Assembly (NCBI GenBank): GCA_026393755.1
Contig: JAPKZO010000029.1
Coordinates: forward strand, 123,282 to 187,281
Direction: 5' to 3'
Source of the DNA: Acidobacteriota bacterium
Lineage (GTDB): Bacteria; Acidobacteriota; Vicinamibacteria; Vicinamibacterales; JAKQTR01
DNA: 64,000 bases
The notes beneath the pieces are model-generated. The model was not told the DNA's origin. It saw only the letters and a list, made by a program, of their open reading frames with translations, and searched no databases. Position numbers and translations under genes: made by a program. Positions within the stretch are counted from its first letter, which is position 1; every line of letters begins with the position of its first letter. Positions 50,341-58,347 of the stretch are shown in pieces.

Positions 50341-50634
50341 ATGACAGAGGCCCTTGGCATGATCGAGTGCCGGTCGTTCCCGGCGGTGGTGGAAGCGGCC
50401 GACGCAGCGGTGAAGGCTGCGAAGGTGGAACTGGTCTCCTACGAGAAGACCGGCGGCGGGTACGTCTCCGTCATCGTGCGCGGCGACGTGGCGGCGGTCA
50501 AGGCCGCCGTTGACGCCGGGCAGGTTGCTGCCGGCCGCGTGGGCGAGGTGGTGACGGTCCATGTGATCGCTCGGCCCCACGTCAACGTGGATGTCGTGAT
50601 GCCGCTCGGACGCGCCGACCAGGCCAAAGAGTAG
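50341..50634 (+). CDS. BMC-H shell protein
   Basis: This 97-residue single BMC-domain protein is the hexamer-forming major facet tile. [20 protein letters not shown], the Lys-containing segment [12 protein letters not shown], the pore loop KTGGGYVSV and [14 protein letters not shown] are canonical. The start at 50341 is the first Met before the BMC fold. It is the only BMC-H in the locus, so facets would rest on a single hexamer plus the two BMC-T types. Hairpins flank the gene on both sides and may set its expression level. Confidence 0.95.
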   Translation: MTEALGMIECRSFPAVVEAADAAVKAAKVELVSYEKTGGGYVSVIVRGDVAAVKAAVDAGQVAAGRVGEVVTVHVIARPHVNVDVVMPLGRADQAKE

Positions 50635-50664
50635 GTTTTCGGCGCGGACCCAACATGAGGAATT

Positions 50665-50683
50665 GGGGTCGTGTCCCGACCCC
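50665..50683. repeat. GC-rich hairpin between BMC-H and the first BMC-P gene
   Basis: GGGGTCG at 50665-50671 pairs perfectly with CGACCCC at 50677-50683 across a 5-base loop. No T-run follows, so it is more likely an RNA-processing or stability element, or a mobile palindrome, than a terminator. Confidence 0.65.
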
Positions 50684-50713
50684 GCTTCCTCCCCATCAGA
50701 GGTTGAGGCCGAC

Positions 50714-51001
50714 ATGCAACTGTGCAAGGTCGTAGGCACCGTCGTCGCGACGCGCAAAGAGCAGACACTCGAAGGCCTGAAGATGCTGCTCGTTCGCCAG
50801 GTCGACACCGAAGGCCAGGAGACGGGCGGATTCCTGGTGGCGGCCGATGCGGTCGGCGCTGGCCCGGGCGAGTACGTCCTGGTCGCTTCGGGCAGTTCCG
50901 CGCGCCAGACCCAGGCGACCAACAATCGGCCTGTCGATGCGGTCGTCATGGCCATCGTCGACACCTGGGACATCGGCCGCGAGACGAAGTACAAGAAGTA
51001 G
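50714..51001 (+). CDS. BMC-P pentameric vertex protein (EutN/CcmL family), first copy
   Basis: This 95-residue EutN/CcmL-family protein caps the vertices of the icosahedral shell. [28 protein letters not shown], the family signature [20 protein letters not shown], and the C-terminal VVMAIVD strand are all present. It is the most canonical of the three BMC-P proteins here. It ends 6 bp before the aldehyde dehydrogenase gene. Confidence 0.95.
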   Translation: MQLCKVVGTVVATRKEQTLEGLKMLLVRQVDTEGQETGGFLVAADAVGAGPGEYVLVASGSSARQTQATNNRPVDAVVMAIVDTWDIGRETKYKK

Positions 51002-51007
51002 TGAAAG

Positions 51008-52477
51008 ATGCCGCGTGACGCCATGACACGACTGAGCGACCAGGACATCGAGACGATCGCGCAGACGATCGCCGCGGGTCTTTCGCCTTCGCTCGCTTCG
51101 CGAGCTACGGCGGAACAAGTCTCGCCTTCGCTCGCTGAGCGAACTGCGGCGAGACTTGGCATCTTTGCGACCGTCGACGAGGCCGCGCGCGCCGCACGAG
51201 CGGCGCAGCTCCTGTTTGCCGCGCTGCCGCTGGCGACGCGGGCCGCCATCATCGCCGCTATCCGCGAGACGATGAGGGCGAATGCCGGATTCCTGGCGCG
51301 ATCCGCTCATGAGGAGACCGGCCTCGGGCGGTACGAGGACAAGATCGTCAAGAACCGCCTGGTGACCGAGCGCACACCAGGGATCGAAGATCTCGCGGCG
51401 GGCGCCGTCACCGGCGATCACGGCCTGACGCTGGTGGAGCCGGCGCCATTCGGCGTGATCGGCGCCATCACGCCCTCCACCAATCCCACCTCCACGATCA
51501 TCTGCAACGCGATTGGCATGCTGGCCGCCGGCAACAGCGTCGTGTTCTCGGTGCACCCGCTGGCCAAGCGGTGCTCGATCGAGACGGTGGCGCTTCTGAA
51601 CGAGGCCATCACGCGGGGGGGCGGGCCGCCCAATGTGGTTACCTGCCTGTCGAATCCCTCGATCGAAACGGCCCAGGAGATGATGCGTCACCCCCTGATC
51701 CGGCTGCTGGTCGTCACCGGCGGCGGGGCCGTGGTGAAAGCCGCGATGGCGAGCGGCAAGCGGGCCATCTGCGCGGGTCCGGGCAACCCGCCGGTTGTGG
51801 TGGATGAGACCGCGCACCTCGAGAAGGCCGGGCGCGACATCGTGCTCGGCGCGTCGACCGACAACAACATCATCTGTGTCGACGAGAAGGAAGTGTTGGT
51901 CGTCGACCGCGTCGCCGATGCGCTTATCACCCAGATGCAGGCCGCCGGCGCGGTCGTCATCGAGCGCAGCCGCCTTGCGGCGCTCGAGAACCTCATTTTC
52001 GAGAAGAATCCTGGGCCGCGCGGTCACGGATCGATGAATCACGATCTGATCGGCAGGAACGCCTCCGTGATTCTGTCGCGCCTCGGGATGAACGTCCCCG
52101 AGTCCACCCGGCTCGGCATTGTCGAGGTGGGCGAAGACCACCCGCTGCTCTGGAGCGAGCAGATGATGCCAATCCTGCCGGTGTGCCGGGTGCCGGACGC
52201 CGATCGCGCGATCACGATGGCGATCGACATGGAAGGCGGAAACCGGCATACCGCGGTGATGCACTCGACGCATCTCGACCGTCTGAGCCGCATGGCCAGG
52301 GCGTGCGACTGCAGCATCTTCGTCAAGAACGGCCGATCGCAGGCGGGCCTTGGCCTCGATGGCGAAGGGTACTGCTCGTTCACCATTGCGAGTCCGACCG
52401 GCGAAGGGCTCACCGGGCCGCGATCGTTCTCGCGATCGCGCCGGTGCGTGCTGGTCGATCACTTCAGGATCACGTGA
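51008..52477 (+). CDS. CoA-acylating aldehyde dehydrogenase (PduP/EutE-like), microcompartment-targeted
   Basis: This 489-residue enzyme converts an aldehyde, here probably acetaldehyde from DeoC, to its acyl-CoA with NAD+. Residues 8-25 (RLSDQDIETIAQTIAAGL) form an amphipathic helix like the N-terminal encapsulation peptide of PduP. Residues 26-50 are encoded by an imperfect tandem repeat. The catalytic Cys290 is in TDNNIICVDEKE, and GSVHPLA-like, AGPGNPPVVVDETA and VTGGGAVVKAA are family features. An ATG at 51023 is an alternative start that still keeps the helix. It overlaps the next BMC-T gene by one base. Confidence 0.92.
   Translation: MPRDAMTRLSDQDIETIAQTIAAGLSPSLASRATAEQVSPSLAERTAARLGIFATVDEAARAARAAQLLFAALPLATRAAIIAAIRETMRANAGFLARSAHEETGLGRYEDKIVKNRLVTERTPGIEDLAAGAVTGDHGLTLVEPAPFGVIGAITPSTNPTSTIICNAIGMLAAGNSVVFSVHPLAKRCSIETVALLNEAITRGGGPPNVVTCLSNPSIETAQEMMRHPLIRLLVVTGGGAVVKAAMASGKRAICAGPGNPPVVVDETAHLEKAGRDIVLGASTDNNIICVDEKEVLVVDRVADALITQMQAAGAVVIERSRLAALENLIFEKNPGPRGHGSMNHDLIGRNASVILSRLGMNVPESTRLGIVEVGEDHPLLWSEQMMPILPVCRVPDADRAITMAIDMEGGNRHTAVMHSTHLDRLSRMARACDCSIFVKNGRSQAGLGLDGEGYCSFTIASPTGEGLTGPRSFSRSRRCVLVDHFRIT
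51081..51159 (+). repeat. Imperfect tandem repeat inside the aldehyde dehydrogenase gene
   Basis: Two units of about 39 bp, each beginning TCGCCTTCGCTCGCT and ending near CGGCG, lie at 51083-51121 and 51122-51159. They encode the linker between the putative encapsulation helix and the catalytic domain without breaking the frame. Confidence 0.75.
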
Positions 52478-53091
52478 TGAAGAAACACCCAGCGATTGCC
52501 ATTGTCGAGTTCAGCGACATCCCAACCGGGATGTTCGCGACCGATGCGATGTTGAAAGTCGCGCCGATTGCCTTCATCAAGTGCGGAACCGTCAGCCACG
52601 GCCGGTACTTGACGCTGGTGGGCGGCACGACCGCGTCGGTGGAGGAGTCGCTTCGAGAAGGACTGTTCCACGGCGGGCCGAGCGTGATCGATCACCTGCT
52701 GCTCGCCGACATCCACCCGCGGGTCTACGAAGCCATGCTGGGGTGGAAGAAGCCGGGCGCCACCGGAGCGCTGGCGATCATCGAAACCGACACCGTGGCC
52801 ACCAACGTCCGCGCGGCCGAAGCCGCGCTCAAGGGCACGCCGGTCGACCTGCTCGAGATCCGGCTGGCCGATACCGGACTCTCCGGGAAGGGCATCAGCA
52901 TCTACCAGGGCTCGCTGCCGGACATCGAAGCGGCCATCGACCTGGCAGCCAGGTATCTGGGCGAGGCCGGAAGCCAGTTGCGCCACCGCATCATTTCGTC
53001 GCCGCACGAGGCGCTGGTCAGGCAGATCGAGACCAGCACCTGGTTCGGATCGCAGACGAAGCTGGATCTCGAAGGCGAGACGGCGTCGTAG
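52477..53091 (+). CDS. BMC-T shell protein, single-layer type
   Basis: This 204-residue tandem BMC-domain protein differs from the one at 49577. The first repeat reads IAIVEFSDIPTGMFATDAML with pore region KCGTVSHGRYLTLVGG. The second reads GALAIIETDTVATNVRAAEA with LADTGLSGKGISIYQG. The pattern is that of PduT/Hoch-T1-like single-layer trimers. In PduT a Cys in the pore holds a 4Fe-4S cluster; here the corresponding position appears to be Ser40, and a Cys lies four residues earlier (Cys36), so a cluster is not predicted. The start ATG overlaps the dehydrogenase stop. Confidence 0.9.
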   Translation: MKKHPAIAIVEFSDIPTGMFATDAMLKVAPIAFIKCGTVSHGRYLTLVGGTTASVEESLREGLFHGGPSVIDHLLLADIHPRVYEAMLGWKKPGATGALAIIETDTVATNVRAAEAALKGTPVDLLEIRLADTGLSGKGISIYQGSLPDIEAAIDLAARYLGEAGSQLRHRIISSPHEALVRQIETSTWFGSQTKLDLEGETAS

Positions 53092-53106
53092 AGAAGAAGC
53101 AGCGCG

Positions 53107-53162
53107 TAGGGGCGGGCGCCTGTGCCCGCCCGAAAAGCGTAGGGGCACGGCATGCCGTGCCC
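53107..53162. repeat. Two adjacent GC-rich palindromes within the shell operon
   Basis: TAGGGGCGGGCG...CCCGCCC (53107-53131) and TAGGGGCACGG...CCGTGCCC (53140-53161) share the TAGGGGC start of the palindrome family. They occupy most of the 95-bp gap between the second BMC-T and the second BMC-P gene. Confidence 0.8.
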
Positions 53163-53186
53163 GGACGGAGTCAGGCTGGAGACGAC

Positions 53187-53471
53187 ATGCTCCTAGGGCG
53201 AGTGATTGGCACGGTGGTGTCGTCGGTTACATACGACGGGCTCGCCGGCGTGCCGATGCTTATTGTCCAGCCGCTCGACAAGCGAGGCGCGCCGAAGGGC
53301 GCGCCGGTGGTCGCTGCCGACGCGACGCGCATGGCGGGGCCTGACGAGATGGTCTATTACGAGGGCGGCCGCGAGGCGGCGCTGGCGCTCGATCCCTGGT
53401 TCGTCCCTGTTGACCATGCGATTGTGGGCATCGTGGATTCCCTGCACGTGATGCCCGGGAGCGCGACATGA
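53187..53471 (+). CDS. BMC-P vertex protein, divergent second copy
   Basis: This 94-residue EutN/CcmL-family protein starts MLLGRVIGTVVSSV and ends with DHAIVGIVDSLHV. The middle signature, normally Asp-Ala-Val-Gly-Ala-Gly-Pro-Gly-Glu, is altered to DATRMAGPDEMVYYEGGREA, so its contacts at the vertex or its partners probably differ. It overlaps the third copy in ATGA. Several BMC loci carry three BMC-P genes, thought to form alternative pentamers. Confidence 0.9.
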   Translation: MLLGRVIGTVVSSVTYDGLAGVPMLIVQPLDKRGAPKGAPVVAADATRMAGPDEMVYYEGGREAALALDPWFVPVDHAIVGIVDSLHVMPGSAT

Positions 53472-53737
53472 TCCTCGGCCGCGTCATCGGCGACATTACC
53501 TCGACCATCAATCATCCGTTCTACGACGGCAAGAAGATCCTCCTGGTCGAGCGCACCGATCCGGCCGGTGCCGCGTTGCCGGATTGCCTGATCGCCATCG
53601 ACACGGTTGGCGCCGGCCCAGGCGAACGCGTGCTGGTGCTCGACGAAGGCAACGGTGCCCGCCAGGTGGTCGTCTCCAAAGACGCCCCCATCCGTTCTGT
53701 CATCGTCGGCATCATCGACGCCGTCGAACGCAACTGA
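53468..53737 (+). CDS. BMC-P vertex protein, third copy
   Basis: This 89-residue EutN/CcmL-family protein begins [20 protein letters not shown] and has the normal signature [21 protein letters not shown] and a closing [11 protein letters not shown] strand. Its start lies within the stop of the preceding gene, implying translational coupling and matched amounts. It is the last recognisable shell gene. Confidence 0.94.
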   Translation: MILGRVIGDITSTINHPFYDGKKILLVERTDPAGAALPDCLIAIDTVGAGPGERVLVLDEGNGARQVVVSKDAPIRSVIVGIIDAVERN

Positions 53738-53846
53738 GACAGTCCAACGGACGCGTGAGCGGGGAGGGGGGCGTCGCTCAGGTGACCGGGTGCTTCGCGA
53801 AGCGTCCAGCCACCCCCCGCCGCCCCGCCCGCAGTACAATCACGGG

Positions 53847-55529
53847 ATGACGACCGAGGGCCCAGTCGATTTTATCCGCGCCATCGTCGCCGACGATCTG
53901 GCGGCCGGGCGGAACAACAGTCGCGTCCGAACCCGCTTCCCCCCCGAACCCAACGGCTATCTGCACATCGGCCACGCCAAGTCGATCTGTCTGAATTTCG
54001 GCGTGGCGCAGGAATTCGGCGGCGCCTGCAATCTGCGTTTTGACGATACAAATCCGGCCAAGGAAGACGTCGAGTACGTCGACGCAATCAAGCAGGACGT
54101 GCGGTGGCTCGGCTTCGACTGGGAGGATCGCGAGTACTACGCGTCCGACCACTTCGAGCAGCTCTACCAGTGGGCGGTCGAACTGATCGGCAAGGGGCTG
54201 GCCTACGTCGACTATCTCACACCAGACGAAGTCCGGGAGCATCGTGGCACCCTGACCGAGCCCGGGCGCGAGTCTCCACATCGCAACCGACCGATTGCCG
54301 AGAATCTGGAGCTGTTTCGCCGCATGCGGGCCGGGGAATTTGCGGACGGGGTCTACACGCTGCGTGCGAAGATCGACATGGCCTCGCCCAACATCAATTT
54401 GCGCGATCCCGCGCTTTACAGGATCCGGCGCGCCACGCACCACCGCACCGGCGACGACTGGTGCATCTACCCGATGTACGACTTCGCGCACGCGTTGTCG
54501 GATGCCATCGAAGGGATCACCCACTCGCTCTGCACGCTGGAGTTCGAGGATCATCGCCCGCTCTACGACTGGTGCATCGCGAACTGCAGCGTGCCGAGCC
54601 GGCCTCGCCAGATCGAGTTCGCGAGACTCAATCTCACCTATACCGTGATGAGCAAGCGACGCCTGCTGACGCTGGTGGAGGAGGGTGTCGTGCAGGGATG
54701 GGACGACCCTCGGATGCCGACACTGAGCGGGATCCGACGGCGGGGCTACACGCCAGAGGCCATGCGGGAATTCGCCGCCCGCATCGGCGTCGCCAAGCGC
54801 GAGAATCTCGTCGACGTGGCGCTGCTCGAAGACGCCGTGCGTGACGATCTCAACAAGCGCGCGCCCCGCGCGATGGCGGTGCTGCGGCCGCTCAAGGTCG
54901 TCATCGACAACTTCCCCGAGGACCAGGTCGATCAGATCGCCATTCCGGTCAATCAGGAAGACGCCAGCGCCGGAATCCGCCAGGTGCCGTTCTCGCGCGA
55001 ACTCTATATCGAGCGCGACGACTTCATGGAGGAGCCGCCGAAGAAGTTCTTCCGGCTGGCGCCCGGCCGTGAAGTGCGGCTGCGGGGCACGTACTTTGTG
55101 ACGTGCGACCGCGTCGAGAAGAACGCCGCCGGTGAGGTGACCGCGCTTCACTGCACGTACGATCCTGCCACGCGCGACGGCAACGCGCCCGATGGCCGTA
55201 AACCCAAAGCCACGATTCACTGGGTGTCGGCCGCGCACGCGATCGTCGCCGAGGTCCGGCTGTACGATCGGCTGTTCAACAACCCGACACCGGGCGATGA
55301 GGCCGACGGCGGCGACTGGCGGACTTCGCTCAATCCGACGTCACTGGAAGTGCTGCGATGTCCGGTGGAGCCGACGCTCGCCTCGGCCAGCGCCGGCGAT
55401 CGGTATCAGTTCGAGCGGCTGGGATATTTCGCCGTGGATCCCGACTCGACACCCGGGAATCTCGTGTTCAACCGAACGGTCACGCTCAAGGACACCTGGG
55501 CGCGCGTTGCCCGGAGGACGGGTCGTTGA
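53847..55529 (+). CDS. glnS: Glutaminyl-tRNA synthetase
   Basis: This 560-residue class I synthetase charges tRNA-Gln. [18 protein letters not shown] contains the HIGH motif, [14 protein letters not shown] and [19 protein letters not shown] are GlnRS/GluRS features, VMSKRRLL is the KMSKS loop, and the C-terminal anticodon-binding barrels follow ([18 protein letters not shown]). The start at 53847 is the Met just before the family N-terminus; a TACAAT hexamer lies 10 bp upstream. It stands 109 bp after the shell genes and need not share their regulation. Confidence 0.95.
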   Translation: MTTEGPVDFIRAIVADDLAAGRNNSRVRTRFPPEPNGYLHIGHAKSICLNFGVAQEFGGACNLRFDDTNPAKEDVEYVDAIKQDVRWLGFDWEDREYYASDHFEQLYQWAVELIGKGLAYVDYLTPDEVREHRGTLTEPGRESPHRNRPIAENLELFRRMRAGEFADGVYTLRAKIDMASPNINLRDPALYRIRRATHHRTGDDWCIYPMYDFAHALSDAIEGITHSLCTLEFEDHRPLYDWCIANCSVPSRPRQIEFARLNLTYTVMSKRRLLTLVEEGVVQGWDDPRMPTLSGIRRRGYTPEAMREFAARIGVAKRENLVDVALLEDAVRDDLNKRAPRAMAVLRPLKVVIDNFPEDQVDQIAIPVNQEDASAGIRQVPFSRELYIERDDFMEEPPKKFFRLAPGREVRLRGTYFVTCDRVEKNAAGEVTALHCTYDPATRDGNAPDGRKPKATIHWVSAAHAIVAEVRLYDRLFNNPTPGDEADGGDWRTSLNPTSLEVLRCPVEPTLASASAGDRYQFERLGYFAVDPDSTPGNLVFNRTVTLKDTWARVARRTGR

Positions 55530-55536
55530 CAGGGTT

Positions 55537-55605
55537 GGGCAACCACGGGGGGTTGCCCCTACGCCAGCAGAGAAGTTCCGCAGGAGCGGGCCCCTGTGCC
55601 CGCCC
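55537..55605. repeat. Two palindromic repeats upstream of the M28 peptidase gene
   Basis: GGGCAACC...GGTTGCCCCTAC (55537-55561, inverted orientation) and GAGCGGGC...GCCCGCCC (55584-55604) are members of the palindrome family. They lie in the 94-bp gap after glnS. Confidence 0.7.
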
Positions 55606-55623
55606 AAACAAGACGAGGACTCC

Positions 55624-58314
55624 ATGTCGATGAAACGCGCCCTCTGCGCCATAGTTCTGTTCGCCGGAATGGTGGCGGTCGCCATCGCCCAGCAGCCAGT
55701 CAAGCCATCGCTCGATTCCGCTAATGACGCGTGGGACCGGGGCGATTACGTCTCGGCCCTCACCGCCTACAAGAGCCTGCTGACGGGTCCGGGAGGCGCT
55801 GCCTTTCTCGAGCCGATCGCCCTGCAGACCGGCGAACTCTACAAGACGATCGAGATCACGACGGACGGATCCAATCCGCGCTTCAGCCCGGACGGACAGA
55901 TGGTCGCGTATGAAACGGGCGCCGGCCCAGCGCGCAAGACGAGAATTGTCGAGGCATCGGCAGACGCAAAGACTATTGCCGACATCGGTGGCTACGCCTT
56001 GTCGTTCGCCTCAGTGACTGGACGGATTGTCTACCTCCGGCCGCGCCCGTCAGATGAGCTGTCGGCGGCCGTTGTGGCCGCCGGCCAGGCGGCTGGACAG
56101 GGCGGGGGCCGCGGAGGCGGGCAGCAGTTGGTGAACTTCCTCCAGACGAAGTTCGTGGACATCGTCGTCGCGGATCCTCAGACCGGTGTCCTTCAAGCGT
56201 GTCCAACCGACGGGCTGTTGAAGCAGGCGCCAGTCTTCAGCCCTGACGGCCAGACGATCTATTTTCTCGGGGCGCGCGAAGACGACCCGTCGCGCAACGA
56301 TGTGTACGCGATGCCCGCAACGTGCGGGCAGCCGAAAGCGATCACCAGCGAACCCGGGTACAAGCAGAGCGTCCAGGTTCTTCCGAAGAGCACGTCGATC
56401 GTGTACCTGCCCGTGCGGACAAACCCGTTCGCTCGTCCGGCCGCCCAACCTGGCAACACGGCACCAGCGACCGGGCGCGCCGGTGCCGGTGGCCGAGGCG
56501 CCGCGGGTGCTGGGGGAACCGAAACCGCCGGCGCTGCCCAGGCTGCCGGCAGTGGCGCGGGAGGCGGCGGTCGCGGTGGACAGGGCGCGACGAGTTTCGC
56601 GCTGGTCGACACGAAGACCGGGGCCACGACAACGATCAACGGTACCGGGCTCGCCATTTCGGCCGACGGATCGACTTGGGCTTACCTGGTGCGCGCGGGC
56701 GAGGAGACCGCGTTGATGGTGGGGCTTGTTGGCGGGGAAGCCAGGTCCATCAAGAAGACGCGCGACCGGCTGGCCAATCCGGCGCTGGCGCCAGATGGCA
56801 GCCGTGTGGCTTTGCAGGTGATGCCGAAGGACGACTGGGAGATCTACGTCTGGAACCGCGATGGTTCGAACGAAACCCGCGTGACGCGCGAAATCCAGCA
56901 CGATACGCTGCCGCGTTTCGTGACCAGCAATGTTGTGCTGGCCGCGACCGGTGAGGGCCGCCACCTGCGCTCCTCGCTCTACGACCTCACGACCGGCGCG
57001 CGCGTGAGGCTGTTCCACAACAACACAATTCGCACGATCGCCCCCGAGTACGCGTGGGTGGTCAGCCCCGATGGCCGGCAGATTCTCGTCAGTGCCGAGC
57101 GCGACGGCGACACGGTCTCGCCCGAGCGGGGCATCTACCTCGTGCCGCTCGATCGCAAGGTCACCAACGCCGACGTTGTCGCCCGACTGGATGCGAACCT
57201 CGCCGCGGAAAAGACGCTCCGCGCCGCTGGGCAGCGGATGTTCGCGCCGATCGCCGCCGCGGTCAGGCAGACGCTGGCCGACGTGTCGATCAATCGCATC
57301 GACACCTACGAGAAGAAACTGTTCGAATTCGATTCCAAGCACATCTCAAAGCCCGGCAATCGGCTTGCCGGTGAGTACCTCTTCAATCTGTACCGTTCAT
57401 TCGGATACGAGCCCGAGCACCAGTGGTTCGAGCCCAGGGGCGCGCTCGACGGCAAGTCCGCCAACATCATTGCCACGCTCAAGGGGACCGAGAGCCCCGA
57501 ACTCATCTACGTGGTCAGCAGCCACTACGATTCGAACGCGGTGAGTCCGGGCGGAGACGACGACAGTTCGGCGACAGCGGCGCTGGTCGAGGCGGCCAGA
57601 GTGCTGGCCAAGCGGCCGATGCCGGCGACCATCGTGTTCGCGTCGTTTACCGGCGAAGAAGCGGGGTTGCTCGGGAGCCGGGAGTTCGTGCGGCGGGCGA
57701 AGGCGGCGGGGTGGAAGATCGTCGGAGCGCTCAACAACGACATGATCGGCTGGTCCAACGATCACCGTCTCGACAACACGATTCGGTACTCGAACCCCGG
57801 CATCCGGGACGTGCAGCACGGGGCATCATTCTTCACTCGGCTCATCACGTATGACTCGCTGTACTTCAAGTCGACCGACGCCGCCGCGTACTATGAGGCG
57901 TACGGGGACATCGTTGGCGGGATCGGGTCGTACCCGGTCCTGGGCAATCCGCACTACCACCAGCCGACCGACTTGCTCGAGACGGTCAATCACGATCTGG
58001 TGACCGAGACCAGCCGAACCACCATTGCGAGCGTCATGCTGCTGGCCTCGAGCCCGTCCCGGCTGATGGGGCTGAAGGTGGCGAGCTATCAGGGCAAGTC
58101 GGCGAGACTGACGTGGACGCCCAGCCCCGAGAAGAGCGTCCGAAGTTACGTCGTGGCGTACGGTCCGGCGCAGGCGCCGTTCAGGAACCGGGTGACCGTC
58201 CTGAAGCCCGAGGCGGTACTTTCCGCCATCGAGCCAGGAACGATCGTGTCAGTGAAGGCCGTCAACGCGAAGGGGCTTGAAGGCTGGGACTGGGCGCGGA
58301 TCGTCGTCAAGTAG
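55624..58314 (+). CDS. Exported M28 zinc peptidase with N-terminal propeller-like domain
   Basis: This 896-residue protein has a signal peptide (KRALCAIVLFAGMVAVAIAQ). Residues 25-570 contain TolB/PD40-like repeats (NPRFSPDGQMVAYE, APVFSPDGQTIYF, WVVSPDGRQILVSAERDG), interrupted by a Gly/Ala-rich insert at about 275-330. The M28 domain at about 570-810 has its zinc ligands in SSHYDSN (His), GGDDDSSAT (Asp), FTGEEAGLLG (Glu/Glu), NNDMIG (Asp) and HYHQPTD (His). A short fibronectin-like tail ends the protein. It is probably a periplasmic or secreted aminopeptidase. Confidence 0.85.
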   Translation: MSMKRALCAIVLFAGMVAVAIAQQPVKPSLDSANDAWDRGDYVSALTAYKSLLTGPGGAAFLEPIALQTGELYKTIEITTDGSNPRFSPDGQMVAYETGAGPARKTRIVEASADAKTIADIGGYALSFASVTGRIVYLRPRPSDELSAAVVAAGQAAGQGGGRGGGQQLVNFLQTKFVDIVVADPQTGVLQACPTDGLLKQAPVFSPDGQTIYFLGAREDDPSRNDVYAMPATCGQPKAITSEPGYKQSVQVLPKSTSIVYLPVRTNPFARPAAQPGNTAPATGRAGAGGRGAAGAGGTETAGAAQAAGSGAGGGGRGGQGATSFALVDTKTGATTTINGTGLAISADGSTWAYLVRAGEETALMVGLVGGEARSIKKTRDRLANPALAPDGSRVALQVMPKDDWEIYVWNRDGSNETRVTREIQHDTLPRFVTSNVVLAATGEGRHLRSSLYDLTTGARVRLFHNNTIRTIAPEYAWVVSPDGRQILVSAERDGDTVSPERGIYLVPLDRKVTNADVVARLDANLAAEKTLRAAGQRMFAPIAAAVRQTLADVSINRIDTYEKKLFEFDSKHISKPGNRLAGEYLFNLYRSFGYEPEHQWFEPRGALDGKSANIIATLKGTESPELIYVVSSHYDSNAVSPGGDDDSSATAALVEAARVLAKRPMPATIVFASFTGEEAGLLGSREFVRRAKAAGWKIVGALNNDMIGWSNDHRLDNTIRYSNPGIRDVQHGASFFTRLITYDSLYFKSTDAAAYYEAYGDIVGGIGSYPVLGNPHYHQPTDLLETVNHDLVTETSRTTIASVMLLASSPSRLMGLKVASYQGKSARLTWTPSPEKSVRSYVVAYGPAQAPFRNRVTVLKPEAVLSAIEPGTIVSVKAVNAKGLEGWDWARIVVK

Positions 58315-58334
58315 GGGCGCGATTCATCGCGCCC
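58312..58334. repeat. Palindrome between convergent genes
   Basis: TAGGGGCGCG...CGCGCCC matches the element at 44115-44137 base for base and starts within the peptidase stop codon. It separates the peptidase gene from the convergent amidohydrolase gene. Confidence 0.85.
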
Positions 58335-58347
58335 GCCGTATCCGCAT

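Noticed and set aside
52582..52620. Possible [4Fe-4S] site in the second BMC-T pore
   Set aside because: The position matching the PduT cluster Cys appears to be Ser; the nearby Cys36 is four residues away.
53778..55238. 486-codon minus-strand frame opposite glnS
   Set aside because: It is a shadow of glnS; the composition is rich in Arg, His and Asp without domain signals.
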